Below, in pieces: positions 52,201 through 63,682 of a stretch of 64,000 nucleotides of DNA. Each line of letters begins with the position of its first letter. Position 1 is the stretch's first letter. The translations under genes were made by a program, and so were the position numbers. Origin of the DNA: Gavia stellata. Its lineage: Eukaryota; Chordata; Aves; Gaviiformes; Gaviidae. The notes beneath the pieces were generated by a model. The model was not told the DNA's origin and ran no database searches. It worked only from the letters and a program-made list of their open reading frames with translations. The stretch is from contig NC_082595.1 in the NCBI RefSeq assembly GCF_030936135.1, positions 106,309,334-106,373,333 on the forward strand. Reading direction: 5' to 3'.

Positions 52201-54474
52201 AGAAACACCTCCTGAAGCCCATAAAAGTAAATACCTGCATTTTTCCTCTATTGACATTCTCTGATAACAGCAGGGTAATCTTCTTTAGCAATTCCACTAT
52301 ATCAGCAATGTTTCCTGGAATGGCTGGTGAAGACAGGATATCTGGGATGATGCATGAAAAATCAGCTTGGCAGTTACTATTCCCATGGTCATCAGCACCA
52401 AAATATTTTGCTCCATCACCAGGCTTCCCATGCACTGGCTTTCCTTCCCCTACAAAAGGAAGGTGTCCTCCAGCAACACTAACATGTCCTCCAGAGCTTG
52501 GAAGGAACGTTTCACGTTCAGAAATCCTCTGGAGGGAAGAAAAGAAATTTGAGAAAATTAATCAACAGAACAAAAATGAAGCTACAGCTACAACGAGGCA
52601 AGAGGTGCAGTGCTGGGGTGTGCAATGAATGTGCCAGATGGCCTGAAACCCAGGACCAAAGCTCACCTGAGAAAAATGTCTTGCTTGTACAACACATATG
52701 AAGGAAGGGGCAAGAACTAAATGCAGTGCCTTATTCTTGAAGTGACTTGAATAAAGTTCTTTATTTTGTAGTTGGGGAGAATTTACCATGAATCATCTGA
52801 TTATTACAGATATTGTTGTTGGTCTTTTCTCAGGTTCATCCAAGTGTATCATTGTCTTGGTTTAGATCCACAGGAGGAACACTAGCCAAGTGAACAAGAC
52901 AACTTCATTTCTGAATTACGTTTCCACACAGGAATTTCCCAAATTTATTTCCCCTCACTTGATTTAAGATGAAGTCAAAGCCTGTTGTCAAAGTAATCTT
53001 GTGTTCTAGGATCCCATCTTCTTCCCTTTCCTCAAGACTGAAAGTGTATGGAGGGAGGGGCTGTCTTTGCAAAAAATTACGAGCATTGGCCAAAGTAGAT
53101 GCATAACAATTACCTCACCTGAAAAAGGGACTGAACATCCAGGCTTGCACAGGCGTCTGTGAACATTTGCCACTTTCTGTCTTCACAGACAAAGCTTGTC
53201 TCCCCGTGGAAGGAGGGAGAACAAGGCTGAATACAAATAGCTCCATTATCTTTGCAGGGAATGAGACTTATACAGCCATCTGAAAAACAAATCAAGCAGA
53301 TACTGTTATAAGGTGTAAGACAGCATACCATGGCCCATGAGGTGAGTATCAGGGGTGTAAAGTATTGACAACTGATAACATCTCACAAAGAATTAACAAA
53401 GACATGTAGCTATTCACTGTACCTTGCTGATTACCAGTCTTTGATTCCTTACCGAGAACCTGAAAAATAAGAAGTGTAATGTAGATTCAATGTTAAATAA
53501 CTAAAAGATGACTCCTTGGCACAAACCAGAAAGGTGATTTCAAGAGCAAAATAGTCCTTTTGAGGTCCAGAAGTCTTTTCAAGGTCCAGAATGCAGAGCT
53601 CACGGCCCCTTGCTTGTACAGGCCAGCTAAGAACTCTCTACTAACAGTTTGTCTCGATACATTAAGCCTTCAGTTGTACCATTCTACTGAAGTGACATAC
53701 TGAGCTACTAGGCAGGATCACACATGCCTCCAGCAGGTATTCTTCAGTCAAAAAGCCTGTATTACGCTTAAGCTTTCCAGTATTTCTCGTGTTGATAAGA
53801 ATATGAGACTTGTTGATGGGAATACGTGATCTATATGACTTGCTGTAATATAAAGCTACAGTTGTACAAATACCAGTAGCCACTTTGTTCCTCTCCTGAC
53901 TGGGAATCGACCCCAAGGCAGGCGTACCGGGCTCCTGCAGGCAAGACCACTTGCTGGGACTGCGTGTCGTACAGCCAGGCGTAATCCAGAAGAGCTTCCA
54001 TCAGTGTTTGGTCGAATGTTCTATCATTTACAACCAGCCAAACCCTGTCAGTCCGGAAGCAAAGCTTGGCTACGCGATACCCTGGAAATCGCACTGTTAC
54101 TGCTGGGTAGAGTAGGCTGAATAGCAGATTTCTAACGCTCCAAGAGTTGTGCTGCAGGTTGTTGCTTGGCATATTGAACACAATAAACACTTCAAAGTAT
54201 TTCCTCCTGTAGTGACAGGACAAGGGGCCATATGGTTTTAAAGAGTTAGATTGGATGTGAGAAAGAAATTCTTTATGATGAGGGTGGTGAGACACTGGAA
54301 CAGGTTGCCCAGAGAAGCTGTGGATGCCCCATCCCTGGAAGTGTTCAAGGCCAGGTGGGATGGGGATTTGAGCAACCCGGTTCTAGTAAAACTTACCCTG
54401 AGAGCAGCGAGCGGCGTGGCTGGGAAGAAGTGCACAGCCCAAAGGAGCAGGCAGTGGGCTACCCTCACATCCAT
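49224..54474 (-). CDS. ADGRF4: Adhesion G protein-coupled receptor F4-like (GPR115/GPR111 group), seven coding exons, 3' end unresolved
   Basis: This is an orphan adhesion GPCR of subfamily F at the plasma membrane; mammalian relatives are expressed in epithelia. Coding exons, 5' to 3' on the minus strand: 54474-54397, 53459-53423, 53279-53119, 52528-52235, 51494-50130, 49420-49379, 49283-49224. All splice phases agree and give 679 residues, close to the roughly 695 of human ADGRF4. Layout: signal peptide 1-24, Cys-rich segment about 40-85, linker and helical stretch 93-190, GAIN and GPS region 191-393, seven helices between about 401 and 655, cytoplasmic tail. The GPS keeps its Cys and Trp residues (348-377) but lacks the H-L/I-T/S cleavage triad, as reported for GPR111 and GPR115. 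The position between CD2AP and OPN5, all in one orientation, fits ADGRF2/ADGRF4. Which of the two it is cannot be settled by eye. The terminal exon with the stop codon is missing from this model. Confidence 0.85.
49379..49420 (-). CDS. ADGRF4: ADGRF4-like exon: end of TM7
   Basis: 42 nt, phase 0 at both ends, acceptor GCAATTTTTTAG and donor GTACGT. It codes GFFILLFGTLLDRK, the usual continuation of the ...NAFQ end of the large exon in adhesion GPCRs. Confidence 0.92.
50130..51494 (-). CDS. ADGRF4: ADGRF4-like large exon: GAIN, GPS and TM1 to TM7
   Basis: 1365 nt, 455 codons, phase 0 at both ends, from CTTGTTTGTTTCAG to a GTAAAC donor. It starts SYSRIANHILNSSIISNW, the GAIN segment typical of ADGRF receptors. 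GPS region: CVGWHSTERRWDN, then CICRHHHRTFKSFSILMSP, without an HLT/HLS triad. Helices (protein numbering) run about 401-427, 437-463, 473-506, 512-536, 558-582, 607-627 and 633 onward. Cys 473 (NYQLCVAA) and Cys 549 (SGACWLNW) can form the conserved TM3-ECL2 disulfide. TM6 has LLGLTWGFGLATIV, and the exon stops within TM7 (ALLNAFQ). A single exon carrying nearly the whole receptor core is characteristic of this subfamily. Confidence 0.95.
52235..52528 (-). CDS. ADGRF4: ADGRF4-like exon: linker and start of GAIN domain
   Basis: 294 nt, 98 codons in phase 0 at both ends, from TTTCTTTTCTTCCCTCCAG to a GTATTT donor. The first half is Gly-rich and low in structure (GGHVSVAGGHLPFVGEG). The second half (IADIVELLKKITLLLSENV) is an amphipathic helix of the kind found in GAIN subdomain A. 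The C-terminal KMQ joins SYSRIANHIL of the next exon. Confidence 0.88.
53119..53279 (-). CDS. ADGRF4: ADGRF4-like Cys-rich extracellular exon
   Basis: 161 nt, from a TTTGTTTTTCAG acceptor to a CAG/GTGAGG donor. It codes a segment with six Cys (GCISLIPCKDNGAICIQPC, FVCEDRKWQ, DACASL) ahead of SLDVQSLFQ. The Cys/Trp spacing recalls the small extracellular motif of ADGRF receptors just N-terminal to the GAIN domain. Intron phases are 1 at entry and 0 at exit. Confidence 0.85.
53423..53459 (-). CDS. ADGRF4: ADGRF4-like 37-nt exon
   Basis: It is bounded by TTCTTATTTTTCAG and a GTACAG donor. It enters in phase 0 and leaves in phase 1, coding VLGKESKTGNQQ plus the first base of an Asp codon completed in the next exon. 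The phases fit both neighbours exactly, which is the main support for so small an exon. Confidence 0.65.
53880..54209 (-). other. CpG-rich open reading frame of unknown origin within the first ADGRF coding intron
   Basis: The minus strand is open for about 105 codons outside the neighbouring CR1. It contains protein-like runs such as VRFPGYRVAKLCFRTDRVW, LVVNDRTFDQTLMEALLDY and AWLYDTQSQQVVLPAGARY. The block carries around ten CpGs in AT-rich surroundings. Possible splice sites exist (an acceptor after CTACTCTACCCAG, a donor at CTG/GTATTT), but their phases do not fit the flanking ADGRF exons. It could be a retrocopied gene piece, part of an unrecognised repeat or an ancient integrated sequence. 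I do not recognise the family. Confidence 0.35.
54210..54387 (+). mobile_element. CR1 LINE fragment in the first ADGRF coding intron
   Basis: The plus strand carries TAGTGACAGGACAAGGGGCC, AGGGTGGTGAGACACTGGAA, CAGGTTGCCCAGAGAAGCTG and TGGAAGTGTTCAAGGCCAGG, ending near GGGATTTGAGCAACCCGGTT. This is the CR1 reverse transcriptase C-terminus plus the start of its 3' UTR. The terminal repeats are absent. It is inserted antisense to the gene, and its right end lies about 10 bases from the splice donor at 54396. Confidence 0.93.
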
Positions 54475-54498
54475 CGTCTCGCATTTACTACTTTCCTC
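54397..54498 (-). CDS. ADGRF4: ADGRF4-like exon with start codon and signal peptide
   Basis: The ATG is at 54474-54472. Its 26 codons encode a typical secretory signal (MDVRVAHCLLLWAVHFF, then PATPLAALR), with likely cleavage after the Ala pair. The exon ends AGG at a consensus GTAAGT donor (54396-54391). A CCTTTCTTCCAG acceptor ends at 54499, so 54475-54498 is 5' UTR and an upstream non-coding exon is expected. A CR1 fragment ends about 10 bases beyond the donor. Confidence 0.85.
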
Positions 54499-57400
54499 CT
54501 GGAAGAAAGGTATGTTAAGGAAGTTTAGACATCTGTTTTCACTTTTGAACACAGTCCAGTTGCTAGTAAGAAAGCAGCTAAACCCATCCCAAAGACTGTC
54601 CTTACCGGGCTTGCAAGGTGATTTTTCAGATATTTATCATTTATTAACTTTTTTACTGAGAATGATTTGTGAACCTTTTCTTAAAAAAAAAATAAAAAAT
54701 CTGTCCAACACTGGAAGTTACTGCATTAATAATTTACTGTAACCTGCGAGGTGGAGAGCTTATTGAAGCAGTGAGTACCTTTTGAAGTGATTTAAGACAG
54801 CCTCATCTCCACTGGGTTCAATGCTGCTACTCTCCTGGGGCAGCTCCTGATGAGACCTGCCATGTGAGGTCGGAAACTCAGGCCCTCGGGGCTCGGATAT
54901 CAAAATGTGAGAAACAAGGACCAGACTGAAGTAAAGTGTTACTTGCTTTGCAGAAGGATTCAGGCCTCTGCTCCTTCCATGAAGTGTCCCATAGTCCTTG
55001 GTTAAAGCTTAATATTCTGAGACGCAACTTGTTACAGGCACATTTGCCAGGAGAAAATAATCCAGTAAAGGGAATGAAGGAAAAATAATGTGTTACATCA
55101 AATCTGATTATTAGATGCTATACATGTACAAAGCAAAAGCAACAGCTGCTGTGGATTCAAAAGAATTGAGACACTGATCTTCTATCACTGGTTGTACAAG
55201 TAGGTTAAGCCATGTACTAAAAAAAAAAATAAAATGCATAAAATCAGTGAGCTAAAACACTAAAGCACAAAACAAATGAAAAGTGGCAAAGCAGGATGAT
55301 GGCTGGATTTCAGAAGATGCACACATGAGAAGGCTCATCAAATCACCACACTTTGATAGGAGCCACTCAAATTTCCCCAATACATACCCATCAGCACAGA
55401 GGATGCTGAAACAGAAGGGGTCCTGCACTGACGGAGCAGAGATGTGTTTTCCTATCTAGGGAACTCCAAGTTCTCACCAGCTGAGAGCATCAAAGGGCTA
55501 GGCACACAGCTGGCTGCCCCTTTCATCTATGACATTTGTTCACCTTACTGTATTTTGAGATCCGCAGGTTTATTACTTAATTACAAAAAGATCACGAAGG
55601 GAAGAGCTAGATTGATGCACTGAATTTCTAAGCTAGCTCTCAAGGAGAGCCTTGTGCCAGCCTCTTGAATTTGACTGGTATTAGTAAAAGCATTTTCTGG
55701 GTTTAAAGCTCGCAACCATTAGCTCTTCTAAGGAAATAAAATGGCAAGGAGAAGTGAGCCAAAAGACTCAGGTCAATATTGCTGAAGAACGGGAGGTGGC
55801 TGGGAAACACAGGTTTGAGGCAAAGGGTTGTAGCGAATTCTCTTCCAATTTCTGCAGTCATTAAATGTTTATTGTATGCTCGTGGCCCTAATTCCATTTC
55901 ACACCTGGGAATCCTTGAGCTCATCATGTTTCATCATGAATTAATTCATGTTCATTTTGTATTTAATCACTGATGTAACTCCACTTAGGGTTGTTACCTT
56001 TAAGTGAGGTAGAAATCTGGGACAGCTCCAGGTATCTAAGGCTCACCGAGATACTGGCCCACGTTACCAGCGAAACACTGACCTCTCGCTCAGTTGCACC
56101 GCTTGACTCATCATGGAAACCACCCAGTCTCACCACTGCAAGAACGTGCCAAGGTAACTACCATGCAGCAATAGAAACTCGGAGCAAAACATGCAATGCA
56201 GCAGCGAGTCGCTGCCACTTTAGGGAAAAAACATGGATATACTGACATAAGGCCATGTGAAAGCATATACAGCTATTCCTCTCCCTCCAAACCATCCAAT
56301 TATGGTACTTTAGACAGAGAATGATACATACCTAATCATAAACCCTCTACTGCCCTTAACGCCTCCCTTTAAGAAGCTGTAAATACGTTACTCCTCTCTT
56401 CCAGAGGTTTCTGCTCCATCAGGACACAGGCACACGAGCAGATGAGTTGTCAAAACCCTCTCACCTGGAAGGGACCTTCTAGCAAGAGGACACTTCCATA
56501 CCCTCAGGTATCTCCCACCCAACTCAGGAGATTGTCACCAGCTGCTGATCCTCCTTCTGCAGCACATTTCATTTGGTCACAGCACCCCAGGGCGGGCAAA
56601 GCCCTCAAGAGGAGGGAAAGAGTGAGGAGTGAGTGACTAGAGCGGTTACGAGAGAGGAAAGAGCATCTTAAAACAGTACAAAAAGGTAGATTGCTCATGT
56701 ATTTAAAAAGTAATCCATATGTCGGTTAACGTATCATAGCCTTAAATTCAAAGCCCTTACTCTGTGCCTTCCGTTGGTTTAAAATGAAAGCGTTTTGTAA
56801 AACCCTACAAAACTATCCCTCCTTCCTCTACCCCAAGCACTTTCTTGCTTTTAATTTCGGGCAGGATGCGTTGCAAGGCAGCCCGGCCCCGCGTGGTCAC
56901 AGCTACCAGAGGGCTCAGCCCAAGCGGCGACAACTGCAGCAACTACAGCCCCAGGCTGGTGGACCCCAGGTCCCTGGCTAAAGGGTTCTCCATCACCTGG
57001 GGTGACAGCTTTCCCCTCTTCACTACTCCAGAAGACAAACTATGGTTCAGTTTGTGGGGAAAAGGTAACCCGCACAAAAATTACAAGCACGTTTGTACAA
57101 AATAAAAATTTACACTGGGCTTGCCATAATTAGCTAGACAAATATATTTTCCCAACACTGCAAAGTCACACTGTGTGTATTTAACTTTTTTTAAAAATAT
57201 TAAATCCGTTGTTACAGAACCTAATCCATTATTTTTAGGGCTTGAATGGCTACATGGCTAGCTTAAAACTCAATGAACCACCATAATGCGATCACATGCC
57301 ATTGCTACCTAGCAAGTTAAAAAGGCTTCAGCAGGAGACTTTAGAGTCTTTAACACGGTCATCTGAGGATAAAAATTCAAGCTCTTAATTATACAGGATG

Positions 57401-60207
57401 GTATTAGTTGTATTTTTAAAAGGGATCACACTTGGAAAATGTGAATTTAAGTAAAGCAAGTTCTGAGAGGAGAGTGATCTTTATAGTAACTTTAGCGATA
57501 AGAAAATTTTAGACTGTCTTAAAGGTGACAACACTGATTACAGACCAATTACAAAACTATGAGCAAAAAGATCAGAGGATAATTAAGATATCTAATTATT
57601 TCCACAGATGTAAGGAGAATATAAAACTAAGTAAATAAGTGCAAAGTAAAACCAGCCTGAGCAGTTAGATGCATTTTTGGATTGCACATGAACCAATTTC
57701 ACAGACCACTGAGCATTTTCAAGCAGTTCCGGAAAAGTGTTTTGTGATAGTACTTACTGTTTTCAGAAGTCTGGGTTCTGCTGTTAGCAAAATCAACACA
57801 GGCAGAGATCCTCGAGATACCACAGGCAAGTGTCTAACCATTCATCTGCTGCCATCGTGCCCCGGCCTCACTCTTATGGTCTTACCCAGCGTTGCTTGGG
57901 TGCTCCGATTCATTTAGTTTTCCCATGAAGAAATAACCTTGGGCATCAGCCTACTTCTTTTCCTGTCTGACTGGATTAACATTGAGGGACCTGCAGATGA
58001 CTATAAAGGTATTGCACTGCAAAATACAAAACAAGTTACAAACACACCCACAAAACTGCCAGATTGCCACCTTTGCCAGGAGTCCACGCAGATGAATCAC
58101 GCCTGCCTGGTTTGTACCCTTCCTCCTCGTGGAGGAGGCATCTTCTGCTCTTCTGTATCTAACAGGTCTTCTAAAGACAAAAAAAAAAATTCATGATCAA
58201 AACCTGGTCAAGTTAATGCATTACCCTTCATAAATCAAAGATGACACTACTGACAGTGTCTTGCGCAGCTAAAAAGATCAATGAGCAAGTAATAATCTTT
58301 TCTTTATGGGCTGCACCCCTCGTAAGTGGTGCGAGTTGTCTGCTGAACCTTGTGCCACCTTCAGTGTTGGCTCTTAATATTGGCTCACCTCCATTCCTCC
58401 TTTTCTGAGGCTTACCAACAGCCAGTAATTTACAGCAAGTAGTTTATCATAACAGAATAGCAATTCTTAATGCTTTTTCTACTCACAGGGCTGCTTTGGA
58501 AGAACTTTGGTCACTGATTTTTTTTTCCACAGTCCTGCAACATGTTTGCCATGAGCTTACAGGTTTTCCTGAAGTAATGTCGTTTTGTCTGCTACCACAA
58601 CTTCAGTCAGTCCTCAGCCACAAGGTAGGTCTCCAGTTTTAGCCTGAAGGGAGGTATTATTTACTGTTCCGTTTTGATATAGCCAGCCTTGCATCTCACA
58701 TCGGTATCAAGTAGGAATTAAGCCAAGCACAATTAGACACAGCCAACACAACCCACCTGGGAAGGTGAAATGACTTGCTCTCGACACAGTACCAGGTAGA
58801 GATGAATTAAAGGCTTGCTAAGGTGCCACCTTTTAAGTCAGAAAAAAAGGGCCAAAGACCAGATCATGTCAAAGTGTGGACACTGAAAGACTTTTTCCCC
58901 TAGGCACCTGGAGTTGTGCTTCTACACACCCCCCACCCCAAACCACTGCTACGATGGCACAACTGAATACCCCTCGATTCTCAAACACCCCCTCAACCTA
59001 AGCAATAGTCCTCCAAAGGACACAAAGGCTGGCATACTTCTACACACAGACACACGCACCTGCTTCTCCCAGAGGAAGAAGTGTGATCTGTGCTTCTTGG
59101 GGCTTAGAAAGATATTCAAACCATGACTTCCAACAAGCAAGGGAGGGTACTCCAAACCCTGAACACAGCAGCAGCTTTACGAGCTGGTCGAGGCTGTTTG
59201 CATTCTTCAAGCTGGGAGGTATGTGCCCCAGCACCCAAAAGGGAGTGGTTTGTCTTTTCAGCTCTTGCAAAATCCAATTACCCAAGATATATGAGCAGCT
59301 GCTTTGACATTGCTCTGAGAAAGCAGTCAGCAATCAGGAACATCTCACAGAACTTTAATAGCAGCCAAAAGTAAGGCAGTTGTGAAAACCTGATTTTACC
59401 ATTTCCTTTGGAAAGAGTTAACAGACTTCTGCAAATTTATGACTTTTAAATAAATACCTTGTATTCCTTAAAGTTCAACAGATACTTTACTAAACTACTC
59501 AGAGTCAAACCTTTCACTACATTAAAGTTTCTTATCAGCAACTTCATTCCCCTAAAGCAGCATTAATGAAAAACGTTATCTTCATGGTAATTGTTTAAAA
59601 AAAATAAAAAAGTAGACGTGTACTTTTTCTTTTTTGAACACTGTACTCTGTATGCAAACCAAACCTTTTCAGAGAATGTTATGAAGACTGAATAAAACCC
59701 TTGCTGTTTAAAAATGCCCTTCTGTTGTTCTGTTCTTTGCCTTTTGCCTCATCCATACCACTTTTAAACATGTCATACTCTCAGTCTTCAGTTCTTCACT
59801 ATATATTTAAGTAGTGATTGAAACATTCATTTATCCATGTTTCTGAGTCGCAACAGGGATCTAAAAAAGGCTCTGAAGATGCACAGTAAGGTCAGTTCAA
59901 TACGGACCAACAGAAAATTAAAAAAAAAGGGAATAAAGAGATACTGAGAAGTTAAGACTCCAAGCCACACTTGCAAAGAAAAACATTAAGTTTTTCAACT
60001 GTTTGGATCCTAAGCTATCCCGACAGTCAGGAAACAGAGCATCCCAGTGAGTAAATTAAAATCTGAAAGCCTCAAGGGGGGCTATATAAATAATAATACA
60101 CTTTCCTCCCACCCCATTCCCCAAACTCTTGCTGCAAAGAATTTAACAGCATACAAAATGTTCCCAAAAAGAACTGACCAGACATTTCAACAGGTTTTTA
60201 AACATAT
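54499..60207. other. Interval between ADGRF and CD2AP
   Basis: It should include the 5' non-coding exon(s) and promoter of the ADGRF gene, which I could not place. A GC-rich candidate exon on the plus strand lies at 56864-57064. A small perfect hairpin CCTCCTCGTGGAGGAGG lies near 58123. No recent transposable element was recognised. Confidence 0.4.
56864..57064 (+). other. GC-rich candidate exon, unknown gene
   Basis: A pyrimidine-rich acceptor (CTTGCTTTTAATTTCGGGCAG) precedes an open frame of about 66 codons that ends at an AAAAG/GTAACC donor. The frame encodes MRCKAARPRVVTATRG, CSNYSPRLVDPRSLAKGF and SFPLFTTPEDKLWFSLWGK. The first 150 bases are markedly richer in GC and CpG than the AT-rich flanks. 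No family is recognised, and no partner exons were found. It could equally be a fragment of a retrocopy. Confidence 0.25.
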
Positions 60208-62465
60208 TTTATTTGCTGAGTTTGGATAGCATGCATCATTTTACAGCACCAGTAAACAAGTCAGTGAAGCATACTGCTTTTAGGAACTTGTACTGTGGAA
60301 TGTCTTCAAAACCATTACCCTCTCCCCCTCCACTCTAGTACGTAACACTAGCTGAAGACAAGACAGACATGTATCAGGGCAACTTCCTTATGGCTAAAAT
60401 ACTCATAGCAGCGACTTTTAAAGGAGGCTTTTATTAAATCAGGTCATTGCACTTTGGGTCATTTATTGCTATAGCGAACAAAGGCCATTAAATAACGAAC
60501 ACCCTTCATTTCTGGTTTTAACTGATTGTCTCGTTCTGTTTGTCTGCTACAAGCTTACATGCAGACACAACTTCTGTAGAGCAATTCATTCCAAGATTTG
60601 TTTCATGCTCTCATCACAGTGAAGAGCTTGTATAACAAATTGACTGTTCCATTAGGCTCAATTCTTGCTTTTCATCACCTGGCTTAGCGGTATGAATTCT
60701 AAGTAAGAGTTTAGTGTCTCATGAGAAGCATTACTGCTACACATTATTCCTCAGTATAAAGATCTGGCTCAAGTCTTCATTTGTGATGCATCTAGGCAAT
60801 TCAAAGTTAAAAGCATTAATATTGAATCAGCTTATTAGCAATGTGACTAGCAAATATTACCTAATACCTGCATAGTATATTAATCAAATTTTATGAACAA
60901 TTTAGATCAGCAACTGAAAAACATCCTCCAATTGACTTTCTCATGTTTGTATTTTATGATGCATCAACCATGGAAAAAGTATACTCTCAAGTAGTAACAC
61001 CTCCATGTCACTTGCTCAAGTGACATACTAAATAATTACTGTATTTATTACTATTCCCATGAATAGAAACTTAATTACTTCTCTTACTGGTGAAGTTGTC
61101 GAACTATGTGGCATTTAAATTCTAGCAGACCAAAAGGAGATAAGGTGATTACTAACATAAGTAATGCATTTGACTGGCTTTCTAAAGCTGTATTTAACTC
61201 TTTAATCAAACGAACACAGCAATAAGTATCATTGTCTCCCATCACTTCGCATGTTATTTTTATATTATTCTGGTGCACTGTGTTGAGCTCAGGGGTCAAA
61301 GATAATGGCAATCCACAAGATTTCAACTGTTCTCCATAAATTGTGAAAGACACTGTCTTGGAAACCAGCACAATGCTGTCAAAGCAACTGTTCCAATCAC
61401 TCATTAAAATACAAAGATGTTATTAAATTTAGAGGTACACAATATACTGATAAAGTTTATGGCATAAATATATAAATATTGAGACCTTTTGAGAGTATCA
61501 AAGTTCCAAAGGGATTTATTTGGAGACGTATTATAAACAAAACCTGACTATTGTAAAAACAGATCAAGATGCATATTTAACCACTAGAAAGACTGATGAC
61601 TTCAGTTTAGATACACAGAAGCACAGGCGTTGTGGCTTAAGGTTTACTTTTTCATGCTGTAATATTTTAGGCACAACAGGTTGAGTTAAGACTGGATTCT
61701 AGTCTTGTTTCTGTATTTCTTGCATTTTGTGGTTTTAAAAGATAATTTTGTCATAACTTCATGATTCAGTCAGTCCTAAATCCCTTTTTAATCCAATAGT
61801 GCAAGTGACAAAACATCCTGCTAAACTACCCAGATTAGATCATTCATTCTTACTACAATGCATAGGAGTTTCACCTGCTTCATTGCATTAACAAATTCCT
61901 ATCTCATTACTCAACTTATACACAGCATATTATTAATATTCTCACTGCAGACAGGCACAACAGCATAACCCTGGGCAAGACTGCCAAAATTATACAAATA
62001 TCATATATTCCCTTTTGCGTGTAGGGGAAAAGTAGTGACTACGATTACAGTTATTCCATCCCTCCCAATAGATTATTTTACAGATTAGTTGTAAAGATAG
62101 ATCACCCTATTTATAGTATAGATCTCTTTAAAAATTAAGCTACAGGTATTCAATAAAAATCTATTAAGAATTCCCTCTCCTTTCTATACAGATTCAGTAG
62201 TATTTTCAAGCAAACCAAAAAATAAGGTCTGCAATTCCAGCACAGTAAGAAATAAGGCCTCTTTTATATTGGCAAAAAAATTACACCATTATTCTTTTCT
62301 GTTTTCTTATCGCTCTGAATAAAAGACTATATTCCTTTTTTTACTATAATTTTTTTCTTTAAGACTGTAGAACACCAGCATCCATTATTATGAAATAAGA
62401 GTCAGTTCTCCTTGTGTTCAGTTTTGAATTCCTGGCGAGTTAAAAATATTGAGTCCATAGCTGTC
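60208..62465 (-). other. CD2AP: Probable CD2AP 3' UTR
   Basis: The sequence left of the CD2AP stop codon is AT-rich, free of recognisable transposons, and contains several minus-strand AATAAA signals, at 60462-60467, 60430-60435 and 60208-60213. A 3' UTR of about 2 kb or more would agree with the long UTR of mammalian CD2AP. The true end is not determined. A 106-codon open frame lies inside it at 61084-61404. Confidence 0.45.
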
Positions 62466-62507
62466 TCATGTAGACATCACTGCTTTCTTCAATTTTTCTA
62501 TTTCAAG
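62466..62507 (-). CDS. CD2AP: CD2AP last coding exon
   Basis: The acceptor TGTCCGTTTTCCAG leads into LEIEKLKKAVMST and a TGA at 62468-62466. This is the end of the C-terminal coiled coil of CD2-associated protein, an adaptor with three SH3 domains that links membrane receptors (CD2, nephrin) to actin and endocytosis. It joins in phase 0 to the exon at 63683-63746. The related SH3KBP1/CIN85 ends in a similar short helix followed directly by its stop. The identity is supported by sequence and by the neighbouring ADGRF and OPN5 genes. Confidence 0.85.
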   Translation of the reverse strand, partial: LEIEKLKKAVMST

Positions 62508-63682
62508 CTGGAAAACGGACATTTTGAAAAGAAAAAGAGTCAGTATTGAAGTAGCAATAATCTAAAGTCTTCAAAGCTTCATCAAAATTATAACCTTTAT
62601 ATTTCAAAGGCACTTAAGTAAATAAAATCGTATCACAGAAGCATTTGACAGCTCAATCTTTACAGCTGATTTTATACTACTATACTGCTAAACAAACAAG
62701 AATTTAAAATCATTACAAATTTGCCTATCGTTCTGGTACATCTTACTGCAGACATTCACTCTGAATAAAGCAGTCAAAGCTGGGTTGTGGAATCACTTGA
62801 CATGTCCCCACGTAACGCTACATCATCACCTCACACTACCTTCCTAAAGCTGCCTTCATGAAAAATACCGTGCCATGATTAATTTGTATTGCTTCAAATG
62901 GATTTAGAGGATACATGGAAGTCACATCCTCCTCATACCACAGCACATATTTAAGGCAACTTCACTGATTGCTTTAGAGACGCATTAAAAAGAGCACTCA
63001 ACAGAAGTTCTTTTCAAGGTTCAAAAGTAGCTTTGTAGTCAATAAGGAGTACTATTTCACAATAAAATGCCCTTTTGTAACAGACTGAAATAATTTTCTA
63101 CAATGAGCTCATCCTATTAACTACTTAATGGCATCACATTGTAATGCAGGCAGCCACTTTCATCAATAAATTGAGAGGAGTGGTGTTCATTCATAAGGAA
63201 ATTTTTCAGATGCATTCTGTTCTTTCAGCAAATTATCCATTTAATATTTAAATGGTTCATCAAAAATTTAGGAAAGTTTACTTTTGCCCTGTTTTTTGTT
63301 TCATTACATGAAGTAAATTCATCTTTCAAGTCTTACAAAAGCAAAATACTAATCTTCTCTCTTGGAACATGTCCAGTTGGACATATTTCGAGCAAAAAGC
63401 AGAATCCAGCAACATTAAACTAAACTCACATCCCAACACCCATACATATTGTTAAAAATAATTTTCCAGATAAAGAAAGCTGAACTAAGATGAACTGTGA
63501 ATCTTCTATATACATCCAACTGCCTTGTGAGGCATTCATTCAACCACACAGTAACACAGCAATAAAAAAAAGAAAAAAAAAAAAAGGTTGAGCAGGTTCA
63601 TTAAGACTTTCCTGTGGCATCAACTTCCAGAACACTGCCTACATACTTCTAAACTTTACCCCCCTCAAATGGCTAGTATTAC

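Noticed and set aside
54251-54742. 163-codon plus-strand frame
   Set aside because: Its first part is the CR1 reverse transcriptase tail, and the rest is antisense of the ADGRF signal-peptide exon and its upstream flank.
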